From Arion vulgaris (lineage: Eukaryota > Mollusca > Gastropoda > Stylommatophora > Arionidae): 64,000 bases of DNA. Numbering within the stretch: the first letter of the stretch is position 1; each line of letters opens with the position of its first letter. Of the stretch, positions 25,201 to 40,200 are shown piece by piece. The position numbers and the translations under genes were made by a program. The notes under the pieces are model-generated. The model did no database searches and was not told the DNA's origin. It was given only the letters and a program-made list of their open reading frames with translations. The stretch lies in contig CM036756.1 of NCBI GenBank assembly GCA_020796225.1, positions 53,660,616 to 53,724,615 on the forward strand, read 5' to 3'.

Positions 25201-28200
25201 TTCTTTGATCATAATGAAATAGCTAAGGATTGGAGAAAAGAAAATACAAGAAAAAGATATCAAAAATCTTACCAGCATTCCTGTATTTGTGACAGAGAAT
25301 AGGGAGACTTTCAGAAAGGCGTTTACTGCTCTGTGGGAGAATGAAATGGGAGAATGTAGCGTAGACGAAAAGTGGAACATTCTAAAATCTAACATATATG
25401 ACTGTGCCATTGACTCATTTGGCACCAAGAAATTCTCCAACAAAGACTGGGTAGAACAAAATGAAACAACCCTAAGCCCTCTACTTGAGGAAAAGAAAAG
25501 AGCTCTAATAAATTACAAAAATAAACCTCGAAAGTTCAAAGGACCATCTTCGCACACAAAATCAGTATTGCAACGAGAGTCAAGGAGGTGTGCAAATGAA
25601 TACTGGTCAAATCTATGTTCTGCGATACAAAATGCTGCAGATATGGGCAACACCAAGGCAATGTACGAAAATATCAGAGTAGCTCTGGGACCAAACATAA
25701 CAAAAATTGCACCACTAAGATCAGAAACAGGTGAGCCAATAACAGATATGACCAAACAGCTCGAAAGATGGGTGGAACACTATTCCAATCTTTACTCTGT
25801 GGAGAAACCAGCACACCCAGTCCTCGATCAGATCATACCGAAACATCATGACCAAACCGAGCTGGATACCGAACCCACGGAGCAGGAACTTTCCGAAGCA
25901 ATCAACAAACTTTCAAATGGCAAGGCATCAGGACTAGACAACATTCCTGCAGAAATCCTCAAATACAATAGGAATGTCCTGCTGCCCCACCTCTACAATC
26001 TCCTTATTCAGTACTGGAGAGAGGGAACACTTCCTCAGGACATGAGGGATGCAAAGATAGTGACACTCTATAAAAACAAAGGGGATAAGGGGATTGTAAC
26101 AACTACAGAGGCATCTCCCTTCTAAGCGTAACAGGCAAAGCTTTTGCACTAGTCCTTTCAAAACGACTACAGAAACTGGCGGAGCGTGTTCTTCCAGAGT
26201 CACAATGTGGATTCAGAGCTAGACGGTCAACAACTGACATGATATTTACCCTTCGACAGCTACAAGAGAAGTGCAGAGAGCAGAGCAAGCCTCTATGTAT
26301 TGCTTTCGTGGATCTGACTAAGGTATTTGACACAGTCAGCAGGCCAAGTCTTTATAAAATATTGAAGTATATTGGTTGTCCCCCAAAGTTGCTCCAATTG
26401 ATTGTTTCCTTCCATGAGGGCATGAAAGCCAGCATGCAGTTCGCTGGCAGCACATCTGATAGTTTTGAGGTTAAGAGTGGAGTCAAGCAGGGCTGTGTCC
26501 TTGCCCCCACTCTCTTTGGTATCTTCTTCGCAGTCCTTTGAACCACGCCTTAGGGGACGCTGATGGTGATGTTTTCATCCGCACTAGATCTGATGGTTCA
26601 CTGTTTAACTTGGCTCGCTAAAGAGCCAAGACAAAACGAGGAAATACTTCTCAAGGACCTCCTTTTCGCTGACGATGCTGCCTTAGTCGCCCACAGTGAG
26701 ACTACACTGCAATGTCTAATTAATAATTTGTCAAAGGCATGGACCTCTTTTCTCTGACAATAAGTGTCTCCAAAACAGTTGTATTATGTCAGGAGGTAAG
26801 ACATCAAATATCACTTTAAATGGCAACCATCTAACACCAGTGCAAAAATTCTGCTATCTTGGGTCCACGGTCACTGCCAGCCTTTCTCTTGCTGAAGAAA
26901 TCAACGCTCGTATAGGGAGTGCGGCTACTACATTCGACATACTATCAAAGCGAGCGCGGGACAACAAAAATTGACATTGCAGCGAAGACTCAAATATATC
27001 GAGCCTGTGTAATTAGTTCTTTACTATATGGCTCAGAAACATGGACAGCCTACTCAAAACACGAGAGGAGACTTAACATCTTTCACCTTCGATGTCTCCG
27101 AAGATTATGAACATCAGGTGGTCGACAAGATAACCAACTCTGAAGTACTACAACGTGCAAATCTGCCTTCCGTCATGGGCATGCTCAGCAGTAGAGACTA
27201 AGATGGTTGGGACATGTGAGAAGAATGGAAACTTATCGCATACCAAAACAAATGTTGTTCTGTGAACTTTCGGAGGAAGAGGCACCAGGGCAGACCACTG
27301 CTCAGATATAAAGATGTCTGCAAAACCTCAATGAAAAACTTTTCTATAGATCGCAGCACATGGGAGGGACTAGGGACTGATGACAGAGTTGTGTGGAATG
27401 CCAAATTACGGAAGGGCGCAGAGTCTTTTGAGAAGAGACTTATGTACGAGCTGAACAACAAGAGAGAAAAGCGAAAACTCAGAAGTTGTCACAGTAAAAC
27501 ACTTGCCTATTGACCGTCTGTAAAGATGAAAAGGGCCATATATAATGTTTTTATTTTCTTTACTTACCCACATGACCATATATCTTTGTATGTATTATCT
27601 GGTAAATTGTGGTACATAACTCATAACCAGACCTTTGTGGGGAAAAAATTGACACTTAGTCTCTTTTTGAATGAACTTGTGCAATTGTTCAGATTTTGGT
27701 GATTCAAAGAAAAGTAGTAAGCATTTTCCACAGAAGTTAATAAATAAAGTCCTCTCCTCATCATCATGAACATCATTTCGATTGTCCCTTTTGAAACTTA
27801 TCTCTCATGATAGCAGCTCTAAATTCCTCCCTGTCCTGCTTGAGGTATCCGACATCTGCTACAGTCATACTCAACTTGCCTATAACATCTTGCACCTATC
27901 TTCTCCTTGGTCTTCCTCTCTTTCATCTGCTTGGTATCATACCCTCCATAACTATCTTCCGAGAATCATGTCTTTTCATATGTCCAAAATATTTAATTTT
28001 CATCTCTTTTTTTTAATCAATTGCTTATCTTCAATTTTAAGCCGTTTCAAAATGGACACATTTGTTTATTTTTTCTGTCCTGTTCTGTCCGGAGTACTGT
28101 TCTGTACAAAAGGCATTAATTGATTTTGCAACCAGTTTATTAATAATCCATGTCACACAGTCATTCATTGCTATGAATAAAAAATACATTCTCTTAAAAA

Positions 28201-31200
28201 TCTTTATAGTGGTTCCCTTTCATATGTTTTGTAGTTCTTTTAATTTCTACAGAGCCATATTCATTCTTGTTTTTATTTCCTTTATAACATTTCAGTGGCT
28301 TGTTAGCAATGAAACTCAATATTCCAAACTATCAACTGTTTCCAATTTTTGTCTATTGGTGCATATATCAACTTTTATATCTGTTGCATCAGTTGTAAAA
28401 TTGTGGATATTGTTTCATTGAGATGCAAGTTTTTCTTGGCTGTTTCTATGAAATGATATTAATTTCTCATATCATTTTGTGATGTGGACAAAAGAACTGT
28501 GTCACTAGCATGTCTTAGCTCTGGTAATATAGACCTTCCAATCACTAGAGTATCGCACTGTTATATAGTCAAATATAAAACAAATATAATTTCCCATAGT
28601 CTTTTCAGACTTTAGAGTATGAAGTCATTTCACATTGCTAGGTGCATCAGGTTATAGGGTCAATTCCTTTCCCCATGTGTGGAAAGTCAAGTGTGGGATT
28701 GAACCCCAAAATCCTCTTCAATCCAATCTATGTTTAGGCTAACAACTCCCGTTCTGTGTTGATTAATGTATCTATTGGGTTCTCTCGTCGTGCCGCATCT
28801 ATCGGTATACACAATTTGCGCAAACAAGATAGAGAATACCCCTTATCTTCGTCGTTGAAATCTTCAAAACATATGTTTTCTCTGAGAGCATTGATGATGT
28901 CGCTTCTGTCCATAGAAGACCCATTCTCAATCGTAGCATTGCCCGCCAGTGCTTCTGCTCTCTCATTGTCCTTCACCCCAGCGTGACCCGGGACAAAAAT
29001 GAAGGTAAGTATCTGGATTGACAAGTATTACTTGCATCCACTGCCTTCATACATATCCAGCCTTGATCTTCTGTATCATGCTCATAGTCGCTGAGCATGC
29101 ATACGTGAGTGAATGTATGCGCCTGTAGCCACTCCAGGGATTTTGTCACCGCCATAACCTCCATAGTTATGCTGCTGGTAGTTATCACATATGCGCCACT
29201 TGCCTCTTTGATGAATGTGTCAAAACACAGTAACAATCATTGCTATTAACCAGGAAAAGTGGAGAACAACTGTTGAGACCCAGAACAACTGTTGAGGCTC
29301 TATGCTCCACGAGGAGTGGAGATAAATAGTCAAGGATAGTATTTTGCAATAAATGTAAATAGTTCAGTAAATAGTTCAATAATACAATATTAAGATAAAA
29401 GGTGTTATTACAGTCTCTGGTAGTAAAGTAAGTTAAGGACTATTCTCATACCAAGTAGTATATTGGGGAATACAGTATTAGGCTTGTATTTTTAACTGAT
29501 CACTGGCACACTATAGGTGATATGGTCAATATAATGCTGGTCGTCTTTACTTCCCACTCTGTACCACTTCCCAGTGTCTGGTGATTCACACGAGTTTTCA
29601 CATTATATCAGCTTTAATGTCAAAAGAAAAATATCTCTTTGTTTCCTCTATCTCTTGTAGAACAGTTTAATTATTTTTTTTTACACAAATGTGTAATGCA
29701 AAGTACAAGTCTGATACAATGTATTCTTTTCCATGTTTATATTTAATTTTGGAAAATAGTTAATTTAATAGCATTGTTTTAAGCAGGCTATGAAGTATAT
29801 CTACAGTACCCAGACAGATCATCCGAAGAGCTGTTTGGTACATGCAGGGAGATATGTTCCAATTATGAGGCTTTAATTCATGAATTAGAAGCAGCTTTGT
29901 ACCACCTGAAGACTGTTTTGATGTCTTTTCATCAAAGGCACAAAACATTATTTTTTTACAGATTCAATGTCTGCCCTTCAAGCTCTAGAAGATGGACATT
30001 GTAAATCTGAACTCTCCCATCTAGCCCTAGATATTGACAGTTACATCACATGACATCAAAACAATTATGCAGTGGATCTTTGGACATTCAAATACTCCTG
30101 TAAATGATAAGCAGATAGGTTAGCCAAGAAAGGGTCAACACAAGAACAACCAATCATGGCAACAGCTCTCCATACAGCAAAGCAAATACTAATGACAAAT
30201 AAATTAATTTGGCTGAGCAGATGGCCATGGGAAACACGGTAAGAGGTTTACATACATATGGCCGGCCCTAACCTTAATGACAGCATCAGCCACCTTACAA
30301 GAAGAGATCAGAGCACCATTTTTAGACTCGAACCCAACACATAACACTTAATCACTGGAACAGAATTCAACCACAACACACTCCAGAGTGCCAGCTGTGT
30401 ACACATCTTCATAAAACCGTTCATCGCAGCTTCAGGTGTCAAGCACTAGATGATGTCAGGAAGATCCTCCAAGGTCAAGACAAATGGAACACATTATACT
30501 GAACAAAAGAACAACTAACAAACACATGCAGATATCACTACATAGCATTGGGCCGAAGGGCAAGAGCTCAGGCGCTGCTGGATCATTGAAGAAGAAGAAT
30601 ATCATTATTTTCAAACCAATAGAGAGAATATAAATATCTAGAAAAGTATAAATATTGACTCTCTTAAACTCTCAGAATATATTTTGGCATGGTTTTCCCA
30701 CACTATTTTGTAGCTTGAACAGCAGTTGCATCAACAACTGAAGACATCTGCTGAAACTTTGAGAAAGCTTACATTGAAAACTACTGAGTTCAAAGAAGAA
30801 TTGGCTACCAAGAACAAAGAGATGGACCAGCTGAAAGAGGAACTTGCCAATATGAATTCAAGTGTAGGAATTTTGATTTTTTTTTTCTGTCGTGGAAATA
30901 AGCTTTCATTGTTTGATGTTGAAGAATATTACTAATACTAGTTTACCTTCTCGTATTAAGGCGGAATGTGCTGTATTGTAGATGTGGGCATGGTTAGACT
31001 CTTCTGATGCAGTTGTGTTGGTTCTGGTGTAGATGAAGACGCCTCCATGCTGCTTTTGCATGAATTTGTGGTTTTTGAGGAAGTCTTTGTTAGTGGTGCA
31101 GGGATAGTTGTTTGTTGTTGACCACTTGTGTATAATATGATGGCTTTGAAATATTTCTTGGGTGTCCCTATTTCTTTGATATGGACCTTGTCAGCAGAAA

Positions 31201-34200
31201 ACTATGTTTAGCATTTGACTTTGAAAATATGTCCTGGTGTAGCTATCTTTTGATTATTAAACTGTTTTTAGCTCACCGATTAGACAATAGGTTGGGGAAG
31301 AGAATGACCCGCTTTGAAAAATGACAAAAAAGTAGCGTATCTTTTTACATTGTATGTTCAGCCTCTTCATAAGAATGCAACCAAACTCTATCGTATACAA
31401 TCTCTTCGTCCAGGAAGGAAGGCGAGAGGAAGACCACAAAAAGATGGCCATATGACAGCAGAATCCTGTAAAAGCAAAAATATCTCACCCAAGCCACTAG
31501 AACAGCGTAATACAATAACAGAAAACAATAACACTGGGCAACAACCCTATAATGGTGTGACAACAAAAGAAGAAATCGGAGTTGGCTATATATGTGGCTT
31601 AGATTGATATGCACTATGCCAATTAAAAGTTAATTGCATATCCTTTACAGGACTTTGCGAATCAACCCCAGCTTTTTAATGCTGTTTGTGATTTTTCTAG
31701 GCATTATTACGTTCAGTAGTTTGCATTGCTTTCTGAACGGGTGGTGCCATCGCCCTTTTGTGAAAATCCACTCAAAACAATTTGCAACAAACTGTCCGCA
31801 GCGTGATTTGAACTCAGAACATTGGGGTTAATAGACCGATACCAGTACCACATAATAATCCTTTTATAATTTTGCATGGTACATTTTTGCACAATTGCTA
31901 CTGCACTTCCTAGTTTAATCTTGTTTGTAAGGTATTGTCCTCTCTTACACTTGTCTTGTTTGACACATTAGTTTCAGTAGTTTTCTTTTTCTTCTAATGG
32001 GAAATGGCACATAATTTGTAACATTTTGTTATCATGCAAAGTATTCTAGTCACGCTTGATATTGTTACAGTCAAAGTATATTTGTTCTCGTTAAGGGGGG
32101 ATTCTGGTCTTGAAACTTTTTCGTTGCTTTGGTATTAATGTAGACTTTGTGTAACAATTTTGAAAGATTATGACTTAGAATAGTATAAAAAAATTAGTAA
32201 AAAAAAAAAATCATGCGTTGCCATGGAAATAAAAGATGGCAGACAAATACAAAATTTGAAAACCCTAAGGCTCTGTAATGAATATAAATGAATTATGTTT
32301 TCACTCTAAAGTGCGCAGTTGTAATATCTAAAATATTACACATGATTTTTAGGATATATTAAATATTACATTTTTATGAATTTTTGGGTAAACGGTATTT
32401 TTGAGGAATTTTTACAAACAAATTTATAAAAAATTAAATATTTAATATATCCTAAAAATCATGTGTAATATTTTATATATCACGACTCGACCTTAGAGTG
32501 AAAACAGAATTCATTTATATTCATTAGATTCAGAGCCTTAAGGATTTGAAATTTTGTTTTTGGCTGCCATTTTGTATTGTTTCCATGGCAACGCTTTGAC
32601 ATTTTTTTAAACTAATTTTTTCTACTCTTCTAAGTTATAATCTTTCAAAATGGTTATACAAATTTTACATTAGTGTGAAAACAACGAAAATAGCTTCATG
32701 ATCCCTATACCCCTGAATTCCCCCTTAAGGGAAATAATGCATTAATAGTGTACTTATCTCCCATCACATCAAATTTATTTCTATTCAGTTATTAGTATTG
32801 TATTCTGTTATTTTTGAATACAGTAAAAATACAGTGGCAGATGGATGCCATCTGAAATATAAATCTCATGACATTGCATACCTTCTAATGAGTTTGACAT
32901 TTTTCTTGCTTTGTAAGAAAGAGCTTGAAAGTTTTAATCTGAAATATGAAGATGAAAGGAAAAATGAAACTTGCATGCCCAGGCACTTGTCAATAACAGT
33001 ATCAGATTTTTCATTAAGATACTGAAAATTAGCGAGTGCTCTTAATAGATTGTGAAATTATAGTCTGTTTGAAATTATTTTCTGTTGTAAAGTATATATA
33101 TATATAACGAGGGTCTCTGGCAGAGTTGTTAAGACGTTTGTCTGTCGTTCTGAAGGTTGTGAGTTCAAATTCTGACAGTCACATGTGTAATCTTTAAAGA
33201 GATCCCTTTGATTATTGCTGGAGCTACAGAGTTTGTACTTTGGGCGACAGAGTTTGTACTCTCGGCAAATGAGGTACCATTTCTGCCGACGGGCGGTGCC
33301 ATATGGGGTAAAACCCAGTGCAATGAAGTCCGCCTTCACCCCTTTTGTCATGTAAACTATAACCATGATCACATTATTAATGAATGTCTTTAGTTTATTT
33401 GTGAATTATATTCCATGTGGCAGAGGAGGATAAACTGTTCAGGTGTAACTCCATATAACAGTATATAACTTCATTTGTACCACCGGACATGTCATACTCA
33501 CAAACTCCACCAAACCTCTATTATTATACTTTGGGATAAGTAGCATTGTAATTTGTTGTATAAGTAATAAAGAGTAGTTTAAAATCAACAACAAAGTAAA
33601 TGTATACTAGATAAAACAAATGTGGTTAATTGTTTGTGAATAATTCATAATAACTATGTTATAATTATACTATACTTCATAATTGTACACTAATTACATG
33701 TGACAAATAAAGAACATTTAAAGTGAACAAACTTGTACATCATTGAAGACCATCATTAATAAAAGAAGATGGAGTTATATCGGGCATGTATGTTGTATAC
33801 CAGTAGGGGCATTGGCTAGGACAGTTCTCCGATAAACAATGGATATGAAAAAGGCCGGGACTTCCAAATGAAACATGTAGAACTGAACAAGTGTTGAAAG
33901 ATTGTAGCCTGATGTGGGAAACAATTTATAGAAAAGTGTCAACAATGGAAATCTTTTGTGGGAGTTGTATATATCAAATGGGACACAAAGATGATGTAGA
34001 GAGATACCATACTTGTATATTTTCAAATAGGGGTTTATGTTAGTAATATTTAACATCCCAGAAAGCACACACACACACACACACTATCTTTCTAGTCCAG
34101 GTGACAAATGAAATTAGTTTCCTGTTGTTTGCAGGAAATATCTATATTTGCAATTATGTTTTTTGTTAAACTTCACTGTTCATTGTAGGTTACACAGATG

Positions 34201-37200
34201 TCCATGTAGTTTTCTTTCCACTGTTGTTTCATTGGACCAATGAGTTTGTCTAAGTGTAACATATTTGGAACAGTCTTAGTATGTACACATTGCTGACTTG
34301 CTAATCTTGAATGTTGTATAGATGTGGCTGCAGAGTCATTTGAATCATGTTCTGGAGTGCAGAATGACAACTTGTTTTAATTTGTTCTATTTTGATAGTT
34401 GGCCTGTGTTGGTATAGATGGTGTTCTTGTTGATTTGATCATCCTTTTCTTCTGATACATAACTGTCAGTTGTTTATCTACAGCACTTTCCCTATTTAGT
34501 CAATCTTCTGTCATTTGTTGTTCTTCTTTGCGATCACTATTTTGATGCCGTTAGATGCATTCTTATGATGAAGTCGACTTGTCTGGAGCTCATCTCTGGT
34601 GCCTTGTAGTTTTGAATGTAGTGTTGAATTGTAGGATGGTCATTCCTTTCTAGGGAGGACATACAGGGTACAGTCTCGCAGGACATGTTCTGTGGTTTGA
34701 TCAGTGCTGCCACGGCACACAGAGGGGATGGGGACAATCGTAGCCTGTATAGGTGTTTGTTCAGTATTTTTTCCTATCCTGAGTTAGAAGATGATAGTCT
34801 GTCGAGTGTGTGGTAGTCATCATTGGATAGTTTAGGTTCTTTTCTAATGTCCATGATAGCTCTTTTTTTATTTATAAATATGTGATTTCATTTTCTACTT
34901 GCCCACATTCTGCTCCCTTTTTTGCTAGTCTGCCTTCTCGTTACCTGGCACTCCACAGTGTAATGGTACCCATTGAGTGTAACTCTCTTGTTGGCAGAAA
35001 TCTTGCTGAGCTCTTTTCTCAGGGATGAGAGTTTACTCTGGAGAAGCTTGCAGAACGGATAGTGCATCTGAAAAAAACCCCACTTGTTGGCAGTCAGAGT
35101 TGGGTGTTGTCGGTCATGATTGTGGCCTGTAGTAGTGCTTGATCATCTGCTGTGTAGTTTGAACAAAATGTACCCGTTGAAATATACCTTGTCTTGTTGT
35201 GGTTGTTGGAATATGTAATAAAGATACCAGCCCCTCCATTCTCAATTGCATCTGTTGCAGATCCATCGGTGTAAGCATAAATCCATGACTGTTTGGTATA
35301 GTTTTCTTGGATCATGTACATAATGGCTGTTCTCTTCTGCAGGTCATTACGTATCTCTCGTCATGTTTTCTAATATTCCACACTAAGATGTCAAGATATC
35401 TACTGCTTAGTGACAACATGTGTTCAGTGGTTTTGTTTCCAAATATTTAGAACAGAGGGCATTTATGATGTCTGTCCATACTTCCTCCAATATGCAATGG
35501 ATGCAGTTACAGCAAATATTTATGTTATTTAATTTCCTTCACCCTGCATGTCCCAGGTGTGTAAAATCAATGACAGTTTTCTGAGTTGAGATTGCTGAAT
35601 GCCAATTAACCCATTCAGTGCAAAGTTAGCCTGCATTGTTCCTCTTAGGCATAATCATTGAGTCTGTTACTAACTACCATTGCTTGAGTCCTTTTTGTTC
35701 TACTAGCTACAAAACATCAAACCTGAAATAGGTACCTCCATTGTCTGGCTTGAAGTGGTTGCCTAGGGTTGCCATGGTCTTTCTATAAATAAAATGTTGT
35801 AAATGAATACTTTCAGTAATTCCTTATTTTACTTGGGGATTTAAATTACAAGTACCCCCAAAGTCGAAGTAAAGTTCGCTTGAATGACAATGCCGATAGG
35901 AAAAGCAAGTATTTACGCAAAAATCAGTAAGAGCCGCTTTATTCAGTCATTACTACACCTGAATTCATGGCTTGCAAACAAAAACAAAGAAAAAATCACT
36001 ACTTCTTTTTTTACAAACATGTTCTTGCCTTTGAAAATAACTCATGTGAAAACCTCTCATGTACTTGGCCTAGTCTAATGTGGCTAGCACGTCATATTTA
36101 CTCCTTGATAATCAGTTGAGACTGATTAACACCTTCATATTCTCCCAGAAATGCATCTAATATTTTGATTCAAGAATATATAATAGTAGTTTAAAAAGAT
36201 ATAACTTTTGATTTGTGTTCCAGAACATGACACATGATTTAGAAGTTAAAGTTCAAGAGCTTGAGAAATCTTTAGCTTCAGAAGTGGAAAAATGTCTCCA
36301 AGCCCAGAAAAGTAAGTGAGAAGTAATCTGACATATATTTATGAATTTTTTTCAACTGTCTTAATTAATTGTGATATTTGAAATGACACAGACTTGGTCA
36401 ACTTATCTACACGCAGTAAGTCTCTACTCACAAGAGGGTTGTGGGTTCAATCCCACACCCGATGCACCACACATGAGGAAAAGCATTGACCCTCCTACTT
36501 TCTGCGCAATATGGGTTATAAATGTGAAGTGACAGACACTTTATACCCTAAGGTCTGAAATGGCCATGGGAAAACTGCATCCAAATAATAAGAATGCATC
36601 CAATCTCTACAGTATACAGTATACTTCACAGTTATTAAAAGTGTTCCATCTTCTGATATCCAGCAAACATTTTATCAGCCAAAAGTAATTTCATGTGAAA
36701 TGCGGTGCCTCAAAAGTTACCAACACCAGAAAAGACAGCCACCAACATCAGCATAAGAAAGAAAGTTGGCACAGAACCTTGCTTGAGAAACAAAGAATGA
36801 AGTGGTTTGGCCACTTAATAAGAATGCATTCAAACTCCACAGTGTACAGAGTTTTCTATAACAGAACATCAGGAAAGAAGGCGAGAGGAAGACCACGAAA
36901 AGATGGTTAGATGGTATAGCAGAATCCTGTCAAAGAGCAAAAATAACAATCATCCAAGCCACCAGAACAACGCAAGACAAAAACAGAAAACAACGAGACT
37001 GGGCAACAATCAGGTAGCAGTGTGACAACAAAAGAAGAAAAAGAAGTGCAGTATGTAGGAGGACCAATTCCTTTCCTAACATATGGAACATCGAGTATAG
37101 TATTGAACCCACAGCCCTCTTTAGTCGATAGACGAACACTTATGTATTATGTTAATCCCTCCCATGATGGACACACTTCCTGCTATATCTACCTGAGGAT

Positions 37201-40200
37201 AATTAAGCCATTGATGACCTTATGTAGGTAAAGTGTTGTTGTAAAACTATCTTACAGTATGGTTTTATATTTTAGCTAGCTTTTTCCCCCACAAACGTTT
37301 TACTGAAATCCTCCCTATTATAGATATCAACACTTGTTAAATGAAGAGCTATAAATACCTCCAAACATTTTGTGGTCACTAAATCTTAAGCAGCATTCTG
37401 ATGTTTATTTGTAGGTGTACAAGAATATTGCCAACAAGTCACCGACTTAAAGAGCTGCCTCATAGATTGTGAACACAATATGGACAAGCAGGAAATAATA
37501 ATAAACGATCAGGATGATCAACTTCACAATTTGAAAATGGGTGAGATTTCTTTTTGGGTGTGAAGTTTTCTTTTTGTAGTTAAATACTTGTGTATTCAGA
37601 TATGTGATATGCTATATCTTAGAACATGTCGCCATGGTGTATTTCATAATCTCCCCATCTTGAGAAGGTGGCACTATAGCCAATGCATCAGATGTGGTAT
37701 ATGTTTACTGTTTGTGTCTTGTTTCTGTGAAGTTTTATTTTTGCAGTTAAATACTTGTGTGTTCAGATATGTGATCATGTTATATCTTAGAACGTCGCCA
37801 TGGTGTATTTCATAATCTCTCCATCTTGAGAAGGTGGCACTATAGCCACTGCATCAGAATTACACCCTGTTGTCAGATGTAGCGCCATGGATACTTCTAA
37901 ACTGATACAGTCGGGAAGTATGTGATTAAAATTGGAGGTAGGTGTCAGACTTTGCTCCACCCCAGTCGTAGTGATCTAATCACCACCAAGACATTAGTAT
38001 AGATCAGTGCTCTCCAACATTCTTATAAATTGGGGCACACCTAATGACTTCTGGCACAGACACCCTGTAGTAATTGCAAAATAATAGTAACATTAATAAC
38101 AAATATTCGCAAATGAAAACTTAATAATTTCTGATGTATCAAAATAAATAAGGTGCTTTAGAAAAAAACCCATAAACATACTTTTGAGATTCTTATTAGT
38201 GTTAAAGCTGGCAGAGTCAAACAGGGCTCCAAGAATATATCCCTCGGGAATCATATTGGACATCGCTGGTTTAGTCTGTTCACACTCCTGTAGGTGTTTG
38301 ATGCCTTAATTTCTTTAACTCCTCCTAAAACCAATGAATAATGTACTCACAATCTTGGCGTAAACACATTTCACAAAGAGTGGTTAAAGAATAGAATGCG
38401 AAGAAGGAGAGCTCCACATTTCTAGACCAAAGAAGGCAGGAGATATGTTAGCCAATTCTTTTGTGAAATATTAGATATAGCAAGAAATGAATCCACAACC
38501 CTTTTGTTTGTGATTCATAAAGCAAACATTCTAGGCATTACTCTAATCAGTCACACAGTTGTCCTGTACCTGCCTCTAAAGTCTCATAAACTTGATAGCA
38601 TATTGTTGGCTGTTCAATAGCCGTTGTAAAACATGCTTTCATATTGTATCTGATGATGATTTTTAAATATATCTTTTTTCCTAAACTAGATTCAAAAGAT
38701 TTATAATGAAAAGTTTTTTGAGATGATGCTAGGGGATGTTTTGTTCAAAACTATTGTTACACAATGAAGTATATTATTAGGATAGTTATTTTTATTAAAA
38801 ATATGACAAGTGACATGTAATTGAAATTGTATATATTGTTGAAATGTAGGTTACATTGTGATTATATATATAGTATATTATTTATATGCTCAAGTTTGTG
38901 TTTCTTCAATTTCAGATCGAGATAGCCAAGCGGAAGAAAAATATAAATTAGCTTATCTGATCACTCAGAAGGAGCTTGAAGCTGCAAAATTAAATCAACA
39001 AGTGAGTTCTTTTTCTTTCTCCAATTTTTAAAGCATCAGGATAAGAAAATATGTAAAGAACAGACTCTTCTGTGCGCTTCAGATGTAGTGTCTTTCACTG
39101 ACTTATTTCTGTGGTCCACTTTTGTGAGGGTGACTGTGTTTGCCCTGAGTATGATCCACATTATCTGAAAAGCATAGACCTTTGTTATAGTATTTCTTTG
39201 GTGTTATCTGCCCATGTGAGTTTTCACATTCTCATGCTATCAGACTAGATATTCTACAATTTTAGATGCAAAATCATAGTTGATGCTTGTTAGATTTTCA
39301 AGTTATTTTATTCTTTTTTTTCTCATCTTGATGATAGATGTTGATTCCAATAGTTTTTCTGGTGTTTGTTCTTTTCATTTTGTCTCTGCTGGTAACATTG
39401 ATGTCTTTTTGGAGCAAGTCTTCTTCTTCTTCTTGCATTTTCCCACTATGAATTCAGACATCTCCAACTTCAGAAGTGCATGTCATCTTATACACGGATC
39501 TTCTTTATTTGTGTGCCTATGACAAGGTAGCAGATGGTTGGTAGGAATATATGATTTATCTTCTGCTATTTAACTTATATGTGAACTGCAATGGCTTAGT
39601 GATTAGTGCACTTGCTTTGGAGACATGTGGTCCCAGGATCAAATTCCACAGTGGTTGTGTATTTTTTCTCATGCCACTGGCTCTCAGGCAAATCCAGTCT
39701 AAAATGTGTACTAGAGAAACACTGGAAAGTAAAGACGACAGGCGTGATGTTGATCACCACACATAATCAGTCTAAAAGTATAATCTGTATATTCAAACGT
39801 TTTAAGGTTCTATTTCTGGCTTTAGTTTTGTGAATAATCAATATGAGAAACCCAGAATCTGAACAAGTTAAAATGCACTGCACAGTTGAAAAGCTGACCT
39901 ATTTCATTTTGAGGTTGTTCTTGCACAATGCCTAGGCGGAGGACACTCCAGTTAAGTTCAAATTGTGATAGATGATTTGAACATGACAGCACCAGTGGCA
40001 GGATATTCATAACTATTTAGGCTGTAATCAATGTGGGAAAAGCTGGTTACCCACAAAGAGGATATGACAAGAGGTGAAGCAGATTATCAAGATGGTGTGA
40101 TTTGATGATATTGCTTGTAGATCTCTGCATCACAATAAACTGTAAGATAACCTTTGAGATGATATCGAGTTAGTTAGTCATGATATCATCCTCATTGGAC

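Noticed and set aside
25153..26546. Minus-strand open frames opposite the reverse transcriptase
   Set aside because: Shadows of the RT coding strand; no recognisable motifs.
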